Positions 36,797-47,467 of a DNA stretch of 64,000 nt are shown one piece after another. The stretch is from Pseudomonadota bacterium (lineage in GTDB: Bacteria; Pseudomonadota; Gammaproteobacteria; Burkholderiales; Methylophilaceae): NCBI GenBank assembly GCA_029781535.1, contig JAKOWL010000209.1:1-64000 (forward strand). The letters run 5' to 3'. The position numbers were made by a program, and so were the translations under genes. The first letter of the stretch is position 1. Each line of letters begins with the position of its first letter. The notes under the pieces are model-generated. The model had not been told where the DNA came from and searched no databases. It was given only the letters and a program-made list of their open reading frames with translations.

Positions 36797-36853
36797 GTAA
36801 TGCCAGATTCTCCAAAGTCTCCCCCTCTATGCCCGGCTCCGCCGGGCTTTTTT
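36797..36853 (+). ncRNA. Predicted NtrC/sigma-54-dependent small RNA (about 58 nt)
   Basis: The RNA is bounded by a consensus sigma-54 promoter (36770-36785) and an intrinsic terminator (36831-36853). The unpaired 5' part carries two C/U-rich stretches, TTCTCC (36808-36813) and TCTCCCCCTC (36818-36827), which are complementary to ribosome binding sites. This is how trans-acting small RNAs with anti-Shine-Dalgarno seeds look. With two NtrC sites upstream it should be made under nitrogen limitation. The prediction rests on sequence signals only. A 20-codon open frame from 36800 has no ribosome site and runs through the terminator, so a peptide is unlikely. Confidence 0.7.
36831..36853 (+). terminator. 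Intrinsic terminator of the predicted small RNA
   Basis: A 7-bp GC stem (GCCCGGC / GCCGGGC) with a 3-nt loop is followed by six T residues on the plus strand. The minus reading has no T-run. Since glyA runs the other way, it must end a plus-strand transcript that starts in this gene-free gap. Confidence 0.9.
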
Positions 36854-36862
36854 ATCACATAG

Positions 36863-36892
36863 CTGCCACAGCATGAACGGTAGCGTTATAAT
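36863..36892 (+). promoter_or_regulatory. Probable promoter of iscX
   Basis: A perfect TATAAT (36887-36892) lies 18 bp after CTGCCA and 28 bp before the iscX ATG. It starts after the small-RNA terminator, so iscX is transcribed separately. Confidence 0.55.
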
Positions 36893-36919
36893 GGGTCATT
36901 AAACTTTGGTAATACCGAA

Positions 36920-37114
36920 ATGAAGTGGACAGACACACAAAGAATCGCTGAAGCACTCTACGATACACATCCTGACGTGGATCCGGTTACCGTTCGATTC
37001 ACCGACCTGATGGAATGGGTGTTGGCGTTGGAAGGCTTTGACGACAACCCTGCACATTGCGGGGAAAAGATCCTGGAGGCCATCCAGCAAGCTTGGATTG
37101 ATGAAGCCGCCTGA
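36920..37114 (+). CDS. iscX: Fe-S cluster assembly protein IscX
   Basis: The 64-residue acidic protein matches IscX/YfhJ, starting [14 protein letters not shown] and ending [11 protein letters not shown]. IscX binds IscS and ferrous iron and tunes iron-sulfur cluster assembly. It is normally the last isc gene; here it stands alone, with no iscS, iscU, hscA or fdx nearby. A TATAAT promoter lies just upstream. Confidence 0.92.
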   Translation: MKWTDTQRIAEALYDTHPDVDPVTVRFTDLMEWVLALEGFDDNPAHCGEKILEAIQQAWIDEAA

Positions 37115-37142
37115 TTAATGGTGGCATTATAAGAAAGCGACC

Positions 37143-37499
37143 ATGTTAGAAGTGTTGCTAGGCTTGTTTATCAAGCATTTTATCTGCGACTTTCCACTGC
37201 AGACCTCGCCGTGGATGTATCGCAACAAGGGAATCTATCTGCATCCAGGTGGTATTGCACACGCGGCAGTACACGGGATAGGTACCCTATTGGTGCTAAG
37301 TCCGTTTATTGGCTTGGTCGCACTCAAATTTGCTCTTTTAGACATGCTGATTCATTACCATGTAGATTGGGCAAAAATGAATATCGGCAAACGTTACAAC
37401 TTACGTCCGGACAACAGCGATTGGTTCTGGATATTGTTAGGGTTAGATCAGCTCTTACACCATCTGACTTATTTTTTAATTATTTATTTAATTTTTTAA
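37143..37499 (+). CDS. DUF3307 membrane protein
   Basis: The 118-residue protein has three to four hydrophobic segments and the DUF3307 pattern: KHFICDFPLQT near the start, a histidine-rich IHYHVDWAK block and DQLLHHLTY at the end. The function of the family is unknown. It lies 28 nt after iscX and ends 1 nt before a phosphohexomutase gene, so it may be co-transcribed with either. Confidence 0.88.
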   Translation: MLEVLLGLFIKHFICDFPLQTSPWMYRNKGIYLHPGGIAHAAVHGIGTLLVLSPFIGLVALKFALLDMLIHYHVDWAKMNIGKRYNLRPDNSDWFWILLGLDQLLHHLTYFLIIYLIF

Positions 37500-37500
37500 G

Positions 37501-38895
37501 ATGCAAATTCCTAGCGAAATTTTTAAAGCCTACGATATCCGTGGGATCGTCGACAAAACGCTCACTGAAACAGGTGTAGAGGCGATTGGTCAAGCCCTTG
37601 GAACTGAAGCGAAGAGCCTGCAGCAAACCGAGATCTGTATTGGCTACGATGGCCGCTTGTCTGGTCCCCGGCTCGCAGCCGCATTGTCACGCGGGATTCG
37701 TAAAGCAGGCGTGAACGTGGTGAATCTGGGCATGGTAGCCACCCCGATGGTATATTTTGCCGCACATCATCTGCGCACTAAATGCGGCGTCATGGTTACA
37801 GGCAGCCATAATCCACCCGAGTACAATGGCTTGAAAATGGTGCTGGCCGGGGAGACACTGTCCACGGAACGCATCCAGAAACTCCGGCAGCGCATCAATG
37901 AAAACCAGCTCACTGTTGGCGATGGCACCGAACGTACCTATGACATCGCCCCAGATTACATCTCAGCCATCCAGGCAGACATTCATCTTGCCCGTCCCAT
38001 GGATATTGTCGTCGATTGCGGCAATGGCGTAGCTGGCGCTTTTGCCAAGCGCCTCTATAATGCGATTGGCTGTCAGGTAACTGAGCTGTTCTGTGAAGTG
38101 GATGGCCATTTTCCCAATCACCACCCGGATCCTTCTGTACCTGAGAACCTGCATGACTTGATGAACAGCCTGAAGACCAGTCGTGCAGAAATCGGCTTGG
38201 CTTTTGACGGCGATGGCGATCGGCTTGGTGTCGTTACCAAGGATGGCAACATCATATATCCAGACCGCCAGTTGCTGTTATTTGCCAGGGATGTGTTGAG
38301 CCGAAACCCAAAAGCCAACATCATTTTCGACGTCAAATCCACACGGAACCTGAGCCCTTGGATACGCAATTATGGTGGCAACCCCGTACTATGGAAAACA
38401 GGGCACTCCCTGGTCAAAGCTAAAATCAAGGAAACGCAGGCTGCCTTGGCTGGTGAGATGAGCGGGCACGTATTCTTCAATGATAAAACACAGTCTGGCA
38501 AACAGCGCTGGTATGGTTTCGATGACGGTCTTTATGCGGGCGCACGCATGCTGGAAATATTAAGTTATTTTGATGATGTTTCAGCAGTGTTAAATGCTTT
38601 GCCTGACAGCATAAGCACTCCTGAACAGCATATCCAGATGAAAGAAGGCGAGCCGCATGCGCTGATTGCCAAACTGAAGGATACTGCAAAATTTGAAGGG
38701 GCAGCCGAGATCATCACCATCGATGGCTTGCGAGTCGAATACCCGGATGGGTTCGGTTTGATGCGCCCTTCCAACACTACCCCCGTCGTCGTGTTGCGAT
38801 TTGAGGCCGACAATATGGACGCGCTCAAGCGCATCCAGGAGGCTTTCAGGAAGGTCATTCTGGCTGCAGCTCCACAGGCTAAACTACCGTTCTAG
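37501..38895 (+). CDS. Phosphomannomutase/phosphoglucomutase (AlgC/ManB type)
   Basis: The 464-residue enzyme moves phosphate between C6 and C1 of mannose or glucose for surface polysaccharide and nucleotide-sugar synthesis. It has the phosphoserine S102 in TGSHNP, the metal loop FDGDGDR at 235-241 and a C-terminal phosphate loop ending in MRPSNTTP. It resembles AlgC more than GlmM. It starts 1 nt after the DUF3307 gene. A second, different phosphoglucomutase (pgm) lies 2.5 kb away, so the window has two sugar-phosphate mutases. Confidence 0.93.
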   Translation: MQIPSEIFKAYDIRGIVDKTLTETGVEAIGQALGTEAKSLQQTEICIGYDGRLSGPRLAAALSRGIRKAGVNVVNLGMVATPMVYFAAHHLRTKCGVMVTGSHNPPEYNGLKMVLAGETLSTERIQKLRQRINENQLTVGDGTERTYDIAPDYISAIQADIHLARPMDIVVDCGNGVAGAFAKRLYNAIGCQVTELFCEVDGHFPNHHPDPSVPENLHDLMNSLKTSRAEIGLAFDGDGDRLGVVTKDGNIIYPDRQLLLFARDVLSRNPKANIIFDVKSTRNLSPWIRNYGGNPVLWKTGHSLVKAKIKETQAALAGEMSGHVFFNDKTQSGKQRWYGFDDGLYAGARMLEILSYFDDVSAVLNALPDSISTPEQHIQMKEGEPHALIAKLKDTAKFEGAAEIITIDGLRVEYPDGFGLMRPSNTTPVVVLRFEADNMDALKRIQEAFRKVILAAAPQAKLPF

Positions 38896-38900
38896 GCCAG

Positions 38901-39377
38901 ATGTCAAGACAGGGGTTGCTAGCCACACTTGTTTGGCTCTGTCTGGGCGGATTGCTCTACTATCTAGCGGATGGCGTCCAGCACCCGAACAAGGCCACTC
39001 AGCTTGGACACGAGCGCAGTGTCACACTCAAGCGAGGACTGGATGGGCATTACCGTGCCGAAGCGGTCATCAATGGCAAGAAAGTGGATGTGCTGATTGA
39101 TACCGGCGCTACTGGCGTTGCGATATCCCAGCGCATTGCAGACCAACTCGGCTTGAAGAGCATCAGCGCCATCACCACCAATACAGCCAATGGAGACAGC
39201 GTAGGCTACCTGGTTCGACTCGAATCTGTCAAAGTAGGTGGCGTAGAAGCCCGTAACGTCTCGGCGATGATCGCACCAACTTTGCAGGGCGATGTGCTGC
39301 TGGGAATGAGTTACTTGGGTCGCATGGATGTGCGCCTGTTCAACAATGAAATGACCATCAAACAGGTCGAGAAATAA
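38901..39377 (+). CDS. Membrane-anchored retropepsin-like aspartic protease
   Basis: The 158-residue protein has one N-terminal span (about 6-24) and a clan AA aspartic protease domain with the catalytic D67 in LIDTGAT. The second half has DVLLGMSYLGR, as in the TIGR02281 group. Such enzymes work as homodimers; this one would face the periplasm. The substrate is unknown. It starts 5 nt after the phosphohexomutase gene and probably shares its transcript. Confidence 0.88.
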   Translation: MSRQGLLATLVWLCLGGLLYYLADGVQHPNKATQLGHERSVTLKRGLDGHYRAEAVINGKKVDVLIDTGATGVAISQRIADQLGLKSISAITTNTANGDSVGYLVRLESVKVGGVEARNVSAMIAPTLQGDVLLGMSYLGRMDVRLFNNEMTIKQVEK

Positions 39378-39532
39378 TTCTACTCAACAAATCAATCAGT
39401 TAACTCTCCAAAAATCAACTTATCAAAAAACATGTAAGGAATTTTATGTTGCGATGACTAAAGGTCAGCTAGCAGCTTTCCAGTACATGTATTGAGACAC
39501 CGACAAACTTTTTATTTTTATGGAGAAATATC

Positions 39533-40000
39533 ATGAGTTTTAAAATTAAATTAGCAGTCCTCGCTCTCACTGCGGCTTTCTCTTCAGCTGCATTCTCAGC
39601 TGAAGCGATGTTAGGTACCGGCGGCTACAACAGACAGTTGCAAAAGATGGAAATGATGAAGATGTTGGATGCAAACGGCGACCATATGGTAACCGCAGCT
39701 GAAGCAGACGCCTATTACAACAGCATGTTCGATGCCTTGAACAAGGATAATGATGATTCACTGGATGCCAATGAATGGGTAGGCACAAATGGAAAGACTA
39801 AAATTGACATTGCGACAGGCGGTTATAGTCGTGAACTACGTTCGATGAAAATGATGAAAGCCATGGATACAGACGGTGACCATAAAGTAACACGTGAAGA
39901 GTTTTTAAATTTCCATCGCGCCGTTTTTGCCCATAAGGATACGACCGGTGATGAGCAAATAAGCGCACAGGAATGGGCGGCCAATTTATTGAGCAAGTAG
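39533..40000 (+). CDS. Secreted EF-hand calcium-binding protein
   Basis: The 155-residue protein has a Sec signal peptide (about 1-23, cleavage after AFSA). It has four EF-hand-like loops at 46-57, 70-81, 112-123 and 136-147, each ending with the glutamate at position 12. The two halves are related, each containing a GY-R-L-x-M-MMK-(L/A)M/LD run, so it arose by duplication. It should act as a calcium buffer or sensor in the periplasm. It has its own 155-bp upstream region, with a GGAG ribosome site close to the ATG. A two-way terminator follows. Confidence 0.9.
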   Translation: MSFKIKLAVLALTAAFSSAAFSAEAMLGTGGYNRQLQKMEMMKMLDANGDHMVTAAEADAYYNSMFDALNKDNDDSLDANEWVGTNGKTKIDIATGGYSRELRSMKMMKAMDTDGDHKVTREEFLNFHRAVFAHKDTTGDEQISAQEWAANLLSK

Positions 40001-40017
40001 ATAGGGATTTAAGTTTA

Positions 40018-40044
40018 ATAAAGCCAGCAATCGCTGGCTTTATT

Positions 40045-40047
<3 letters not shown>
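40018..40047. terminator. Bidirectional intrinsic terminator
   Basis: A perfect 11-bp stem (ATAAAGCCAGC / GCTGGCTTTAT) with a 4-nt loop is followed by TTTT on the plus strand; the minus side has TTAAA. It separates the EF-hand gene from convergent pgm. Confidence 0.85.
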
Positions 40048-41712
<1,665 letters not shown>

Positions 41713-41745
41713 TTATGACTGAGAATGACTAAAACGAGATTGAAT

Positions 41746-41823
<78 letters not shown>

Positions 41824-41865
41824 CGATGTTGCACCCTAAGCCATCCAAGGCTACAGGGAGGGCGT

Positions 41866-41871
41866 ATTATA
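41866..41871 (-). promoter_or_regulatory. -10 box of tRNA-Pro with GC-rich discriminator
   Basis: A perfect TATAAT is followed by a GC-rich stretch typical of stringently controlled stable-RNA promoters. It lies between the merR-like stop codon and the tRNA. Confidence 0.6.
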
Positions 41872-41925
41872 AATCAAAACACAGGATTTGCCGTCTTGAA
41901 TGTGGCTAAATTGTGATATTACGCA

Positions 41926-42324
41926 CTATGCAGCGCGCAACAGGTTGATGACTTCCACTACTTGCGCACGAAGAGCAGCTACGTCCAGCCCTGCCACCGC
42001 TTCTGACTCAAACGCCACTGGCTTGGCTGCGCTTGGTACTGCGGCTTCAGCCACAACTTCCGTGCCATCCAGACGATTGCGCGCGCCACTGATGGTAAAC
42101 CCTTGCTCATAAAGCAACTCACGGATTTTACGAATCAGCAACACTTCGTGATGTTGATAATAGCGACGATTTCCACGACGTTTGACAGGCTTGAGTTGGG
42201 TAAATTCCTGCTCCCAGTAACGCAATACATGCGGTTTTACACCACAAAGCTCACTTACCTCGCCAATCGTGAAATAGCGCTTGGCGGGAATCGGCGGTAA
42301 TTGACTTACTGTCTGTTCAGCCAT
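41926..42324 (-). CDS. MerR-family regulator next to ihfA
   Basis: The 132-residue protein has a MerR winged helix near its N-terminus: RYFTIGEVSELCGVKPHVLRYWEQEF, then NRRYY and a helix with IRELLYEQGFTISGA. It has no C-terminal metal or drug-binding cysteines. Its low-complexity Ala/Val tail ends in VVEVINLLRAA, perhaps a short dimer helix. This gene commonly follows ihfA in proteobacteria; its role is not established. The ATG at 42324 with GGGTGA upstream is preferred over an in-frame GTG at 42333. Confidence 0.9.
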   Translation of the reverse strand: MAEQTVSQLPPIPAKRYFTIGEVSELCGVKPHVLRYWEQEFTQLKPVKRRGNRRYYQHHEVLLIRKIRELLYEQGFTISGARNRLDGTEVVAEAAVPSAAKPVAFESEAVAGLDVAALRAQVVEVINLLRAA

Positions 42325-42367
42325 TTTATACACTCACCCAAAAGTGGATCAATCAAGCTTATCTAGC

Positions 42368-42667
42368 CTATGCCTTGGCGGCATAGTGTTCTTCAACCTT
42401 GCTTTTTAACTTCTGACTCGCGTGGAATGTCACCACGCGGCGTGCCGTAATGGGGATTTCCTCACCAGTTTTCGGATTACGGCCTGGGCGCTCGGATTTG
42501 GTACGCAATTCGAAATTGCCAAAACCTGACAGCTTGACACTATCCCCTGATTCCAATGCGATGCGCACCTCTTCAAAGAAAGCCTCTACCATGTCTTTTG
42601 CCTCGCGCTTATTTAATCCAACCTGTTCAAACAACAAGTCAGCCAAGTCAGCCTTCGTGAGTGTCAT
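42368..42667 (-). CDS. ihfA: Integration host factor alpha subunit
   Basis: IhfA is one half of the DNA-bending heterodimer that helps sigma-54 promoters, recombination and replication. The 99-residue protein has the usual start [15 protein letters not shown] and the DNA-contacting arm with [12 protein letters not shown] and [13 protein letters not shown]. It follows pheT by 83 nt, as in E. coli. It is relevant to the predicted sigma-54 small RNA in this window, though no IHF site was recognised there. Confidence 0.98.
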   Translation of the reverse strand: MTLTKADLADLLFEQVGLNKREAKDMVEAFFEEVRIALESGDSVKLSGFGNFELRTKSERPGRNPKTGEEIPITARRVVTFHASQKLKSKVEEHYAAKA

Positions 42668-42750
42668 AATCCCCCCAACAACCTTTTAATTCTTTATTGA
42701 TTACTTAACTGTTATAGTTTTGACTACTTTGCTTATCTGAAGTCAATCGC

Positions 42751-45102
42751 TTAACTTCTTAACTGTGCGTCAAATTGCGTCTGAAGCAATTTTAGCAACT
42801 TTTCCATCACGGCATCTGTGTCCGCATCCTGCAAGGTTCTATCAGTATCTTGCATAAGTACAAGAAATGCAAGGCTTTTTTTGTTTTCTTCGATGCCTTT
42901 TCCCTGATAAACATCGAACAATTGTAATTCTTGCAACAATGGTATCTTAGCTTTTTGCACTGCCTGCACAATAGCCTGTACGGGTATGTTTTCATCCACA
43001 ATCACGGCCACATCACGACGCACAGCTGGGAACTTCGGCACTTCGCGATACTGTGCAACCTTGGCGAGCATCAACGCCTCGGTATCCAGTTCAAACAAAA
43101 ATGTATTTTTGGCTAGGTCATACTGTTGCTGCCATTTCGGATGCAATTTACCTAACCATCCAATATGTTTGCCACGCAGATACACCGCCGCAGATTGCCC
43201 GGGGTGCAAGGCTGGATGAGACTCCGCTCGATATTCCACCATATTGCCGCACAGCGCGTCCACGGTCGCTTTAGCGTCAAAGAAATCTACCTGACGCGCC
43301 TTCTCTGCCCATTGTTCTGGTAGCACATCCCCATATAGCACAGCGGCGGTCTTAGCCTTCTCGGCATACCCTTCAGGAACCTCGCCATAGCTTGTTCCCA
43401 ACTCGAAGAGCCTTACCCGGTCCTGTTTGCGATTCAGGTTATAGGTCAGCGCGCTCAGCAAGCCTCCCCATAAACCACTGCGCATCACGCCCATATTGCT
43501 GGCAATCGGGTTTTTCAATGCAATCGGGTTTTCGTTCCCCATCAGGTCGCGTTCCCAGCCTGCATCCACAAAACTGTAGGTAATTGCTTCCTGATAGCCG
43601 TGAGACACCAGAATATCACGCAGCCTACTGGTACTCCGCTTCTTCTCCGAAGCAGGCAGCATATTTAGGTTAGCTTGCGGAGACAATGCGGGCAGATGCT
43701 CATACCCCTGTAAACGTGCCACCTCTTCTATTAAGTCTTCTTCGCGTGCGATATCAAAACGATAGCTGGGCGCCTGCACGGAATAAACACCATCTTTCTC
43801 TTGCGTCTGGAAACCGAGCTGTACCAACAGTTTCGAAACATCTGCCTGAGGAACATGCATACCCAGCACATCACACAGACGCTGATAACGCAATGTCACA
43901 ATGCTTCTGTTCGGCAAACTGCCAACTACTTGCGTCACAGGCCCTGCCTTGCCACCGCAAATCTGCATGATCAGTGCTGAGGCACGCTCCAGTGCGTTTT
44001 CTGTGTTACCAAAATCGACACCACGCTCAAAACGGTAGGAAGAATCCGTGCTTAAACCTAATCGACGCGCTTTCCCAGCCATTACGTCAGGCGTAAAGAA
44101 TGCACTTTCCAGGAAGATATCCGTCGTATCATTCGTTACGGAAGTCGGTTCACCGCCCATGATGCCAGCCAGCGCTACGACAGATTGTGCATCAGCGATG
44201 ACCAGATCATCTGCTTTAAGTTTGACTTCGATGTCGTTGAGCAGCTTCAGGCTTTCACCCTCTTTGGCAAAACGCACACAGATTTTGCCGGAAAGTTTAT
44301 TTAAATCAAATGCATGCATAGGCTGACCAAGCTCAAGCAGCACATAGTTGGTCACGTCTACAATCGCACTGATACTCCGTACACCACTGCGCTCCAGACG
44401 CTGTTTCATCCAATCCGGCGTCGCAGCTTGGGCATTCACGCCCTCGATAATGCGACCATAATAGGCCGGGCATGCATCCTCAGCCTCGACTTGCACCTGG
44501 TGGGCACGCTGAGAGCCAATATCCACTCGGTCTGCAGCGGAGGCAATCAAGGTCGCGCCCGTCATCGCGGCCACATCTCGCGCGATACCGAATACGCTCA
44601 GACAATCAGCACGGTTAGGTGTCAACTTCAAAGTGAACAAGGTGTCGTTCAGATTAAAGTATTCACGGATATCCTGCCCCACCTGCGCATCATTGGGAAG
44701 TTCCAGCAAGCCATTAGCTTCTGCAGCCAAGCCAAGTTCCTTGGCTGAGCACATCATGCCAAACGATTCCATGCCCCGCACCTTAGCCTGTTTGATGCTG
44801 ATGCCAGGCAACTCAGCGCCTACCAAGGCACATGGGGCTTTCATGCCCGCACGGGCATTCGGTGCACCACATACAATTTGCAAGACTTGATTGCCGACGT
44901 TGACCTTGCATACCTGCAAGCGATCCGCATCAGGATGTTTTTCAGCTTCCAGTATTTCGGCAATCACCACATGGCTAAATGCGACACCAGCAGGCTGTTT
45001 CTCTTCGACTTCGAGCCCCGCCATAGTCATCGCATGACCAAGCGCATCCGAGCTCAAATCAGGATTAACAAAAGTACGTAACCAGTTTTCAGAAAATTGC
45101 AT
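42751..45102 (-). CDS. pheT: Phenylalanine-tRNA ligase beta subunit
   Basis: PheT forms the alpha2-beta2 enzyme that charges tRNA-Phe. The 783-residue chain has an N-terminal tRNA-binding OB domain (about 39-148), B3/B4 editing and B5 domains in the middle, and a C-terminal anticodon-binding fold: FPAVRRDVAVIVDE, then QLFDVYQGKGIEENKKSLAF. Length is normal. The start is 9 nt after pheS. Confidence 0.98.
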   Translation of the reverse strand: MQFSENWLRTFVNPDLSSDALGHAMTMAGLEVEEKQPAGVAFSHVVIAEILEAEKHPDADRLQVCKVNVGNQVLQIVCGAPNARAGMKAPCALVGAELPGISIKQAKVRGMESFGMMCSAKELGLAAEANGLLELPNDAQVGQDIREYFNLNDTLFTLKLTPNRADCLSVFGIARDVAAMTGATLIASAADRVDIGSQRAHQVQVEAEDACPAYYGRIIEGVNAQAATPDWMKQRLERSGVRSISAIVDVTNYVLLELGQPMHAFDLNKLSGKICVRFAKEGESLKLLNDIEVKLKADDLVIADAQSVVALAGIMGGEPTSVTNDTTDIFLESAFFTPDVMAGKARRLGLSTDSSYRFERGVDFGNTENALERASALIMQICGGKAGPVTQVVGSLPNRSIVTLRYQRLCDVLGMHVPQADVSKLLVQLGFQTQEKDGVYSVQAPSYRFDIAREEDLIEEVARLQGYEHLPALSPQANLNMLPASEKKRSTSRLRDILVSHGYQEAITYSFVDAGWERDLMGNENPIALKNPIASNMGVMRSGLWGGLLSALTYNLNRKQDRVRLFELGTSYGEVPEGYAEKAKTAAVLYGDVLPEQWAEKARQVDFFDAKATVDALCGNMVEYRAESHPALHPGQSAAVYLRGKHIGWLGKLHPKWQQQYDLAKNTFLFELDTEALMLAKVAQYREVPKFPAVRRDVAVIVDENIPVQAIVQAVQKAKIPLLQELQLFDVYQGKGIEENKKSLAFLVLMQDTDRTLQDADTDAVMEKLLKLLQTQFDAQLRS

Positions 45103-45111
45103 CGCCGCGCC

Positions 45112-46122
<1,011 letters not shown>

Positions 46123-46161
46123 CTAAGTAATTGAAAAAACAGTGTTTATTATCAGCACTAA

Positions 46162-46191
46162 TAAAAAAAGAGGCCGCAGCCTCTCTTTTTT
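46162..46191 (-). terminator. Intrinsic terminator after rplT
   Basis: On the minus strand AGAGGC and GCCTCT pair around a short loop, followed by seven T residues. It separates the thrS-infC-rpmI-rplT operon from pheST-ihfA. The mirrored T-run on the plus strand makes it two-way in form. Confidence 0.9.
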
Positions 46192-46202
46192 ATTCATAGC
46201 AC

Positions 46203-46562
46203 TTAAGCTGCGAGGCTAGCTTTGGCAGATTCCGCCAATTTTGCAAAAGCAGCTTTATCAAACACTGCCATGTCAGCCAGCACTTTACGATCGACTTCGA
46301 TCGCTGCTTTTTTCAAGCCATTCATGAAGCGGCTGTATGTCAAACCACATTCACGGGATGCTGCGTTGATACGTGCGATCCACAGTGCACGGAACTGGCG
46401 TTTTTTCTGACGGCGGTCACGGTATGCATACTGACCAGCCTTCATCACCGCTTCTTTTGCTACGCGGTATACGTTTTTACGGCGGCCACGATAGCCTTTG
46501 GCAGCATTTAAGACTTTTTTATGTTTGGCGCGGGCAATGACGCCACGTTTTACTCTAGGCAT
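46203..46562 (-). CDS. rplT: Ribosomal protein L20
   Basis: L20 binds 23S rRNA early in 50S assembly and represses its own operon in some bacteria. The 119-residue basic protein matches the family along its whole length ([16 protein letters not shown] start, GLKKA and DRKVLADMA near the end). It follows rpmI by 10 nt and is the last gene before the terminator. Confidence 0.99.
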   Translation of the reverse strand: MPRVKRGVIARAKHKKVLNAAKGYRGRRKNVYRVAKEAVMKAGQYAYRDRRQKKRQFRALWIARINAASRECGLTYSRFMNGLKKAAIEVDRKVLADMAVFDKAAFAKLAESAKASLAA

Positions 46563-46572
46563 TCTATTCTCC

Positions 46573-46770
46573 TTATTGGGTTGGCATCATAGCGCGAACG
46601 CGTTTTGCGTCACTTGCAGAAATCACTGCAGTACCGCGCAATTTACGTTTTTGCTTGGTGGTTTTCTTAGTGAGAATATGGCGCAAGTGAGAGTGCGTAC
46701 GCTTCACTTTACCATTGCCCAAGAACTTGAAGCGCTTCTTCGCGCTGCTCTTTGTTTTCATTTTTGGCAT
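46573..46770 (-). CDS. rpmI: Ribosomal protein L35
   Basis: L35 is a small basic 50S protein. The 65-residue chain has the family start [14 protein letters not shown] and the [11 protein letters not shown] segment. It lies between infC (73 nt upstream) and rplT in the conserved thrS operon. Confidence 0.98.
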   Translation of the reverse strand: MPKMKTKSSAKKRFKFLGNGKVKRTHSHLRHILTKKTTKQKRKLRGTAVISASDAKRVRAMMPTQ

Positions 46771-46843
46771 TTTTGTCTCCTTACGAGGTTGATTAAGGGT
46801 GATTAGGCAGCCAATTTAGCCGTATCACCCAGAAAAACTTTAG

Positions 46844-47413
46844 TTATTCCGTTTTCATTTCTGCAGCATCTGCAGGTTTTGCTTTTTTCACTGCGCTTTT
46901 TTTCTGTGGCGCAAGCACCATCACCATCTGGCGGCCTTCCATCTTAGGGAATTGCTCCACCACGGCATGCTCAATCAAATCCGCCTCAATACGTTTTAAC
47001 AGCGCCAACCCAAATTCCTGATGGGTAATCTCGCGACCTCTAAAACGCAGTGTAATCTTGGCCTTATCACCCTCAGCCAGAAAACGCACAATATTACGCA
47101 ACTTGATATTGTAGTCACCATCATCGGTACCTGGACGGAATTTCACTTCCTTGATTTGCACCTGTTTTTGCTTGAGCTTTTGCTCATGCATCCGTTTGCT
47201 TTCGGCATACTTGAATTTGCCGTAGTCCATCAACCTGCAAACTGGTGGTGCCGCATTAGGTGCAATCTCTACAATATCAATATCCGCTTCCTCGGCATGG
47301 GCAAACGCCTCTCTTAAACTCATAATGCCTAGCGGTTCGCCGTCAACTCCAATCAAACGCACCTGTGGCGCAGTAATGTCAGAGTTAATGCGTGTTTCTT
47401 TTTCCTGAGCTAT
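46844..47413 (-). CDS. infC: Translation initiation factor IF-3, starting at an AUA codon
   Basis: IF3 checks start codons and keeps 30S subunits free. Conserved IF3 sequence ([15 protein letters not shown]) extends upstream of the first ATG- or GTG-type codon. The reading frame can only begin at ATA at 47411-47413, which is preceded by AAAAGGA at a 7-nt distance. This gives 189 residues, the usual IF3 length. Rare starts (AUU, AUC, AUA) are a known hallmark of infC, because IF3 rejects them and so limits its own synthesis. A GTG-start model at 47362 would cut off the conserved N-terminus. Confidence 0.95.
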   Translation of the reverse strand: MAQEKETRINSDITAPQVRLIGVDGEPLGIMSLREAFAHAEEADIDIVEIAPNAAPPVCRLMDYGKFKYAESKRMHEQKLKQKQVQIKEVKFRPGTDDGDYNIKLRNIVRFLAEGDKAKITLRFRGREITHQEFGLALLKRIEADLIEHAVVEQFPKMEGRQMVMVLAPQKKSAVKKAKPADAAEMKTE

Positions 47414-47467
47414 GTTAAGTTCCTTTTCAAATCAACAAAAGATAAGCCGCGCGCTCCTTGGAAGGGA

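Noticed and set aside
36800-36862. A 20-codon open frame inside the predicted small RNA
   Set aside because: It has no ribosome site, would begin 4 nt from the predicted 5' end and runs through the terminator stem, so the C/U-rich RNA reading is more likely.
41829-41853. Hairpin between tRNA-Pro and the merR-like gene as a terminator
   Set aside because: The stem is interrupted and there is no T-run on either strand.
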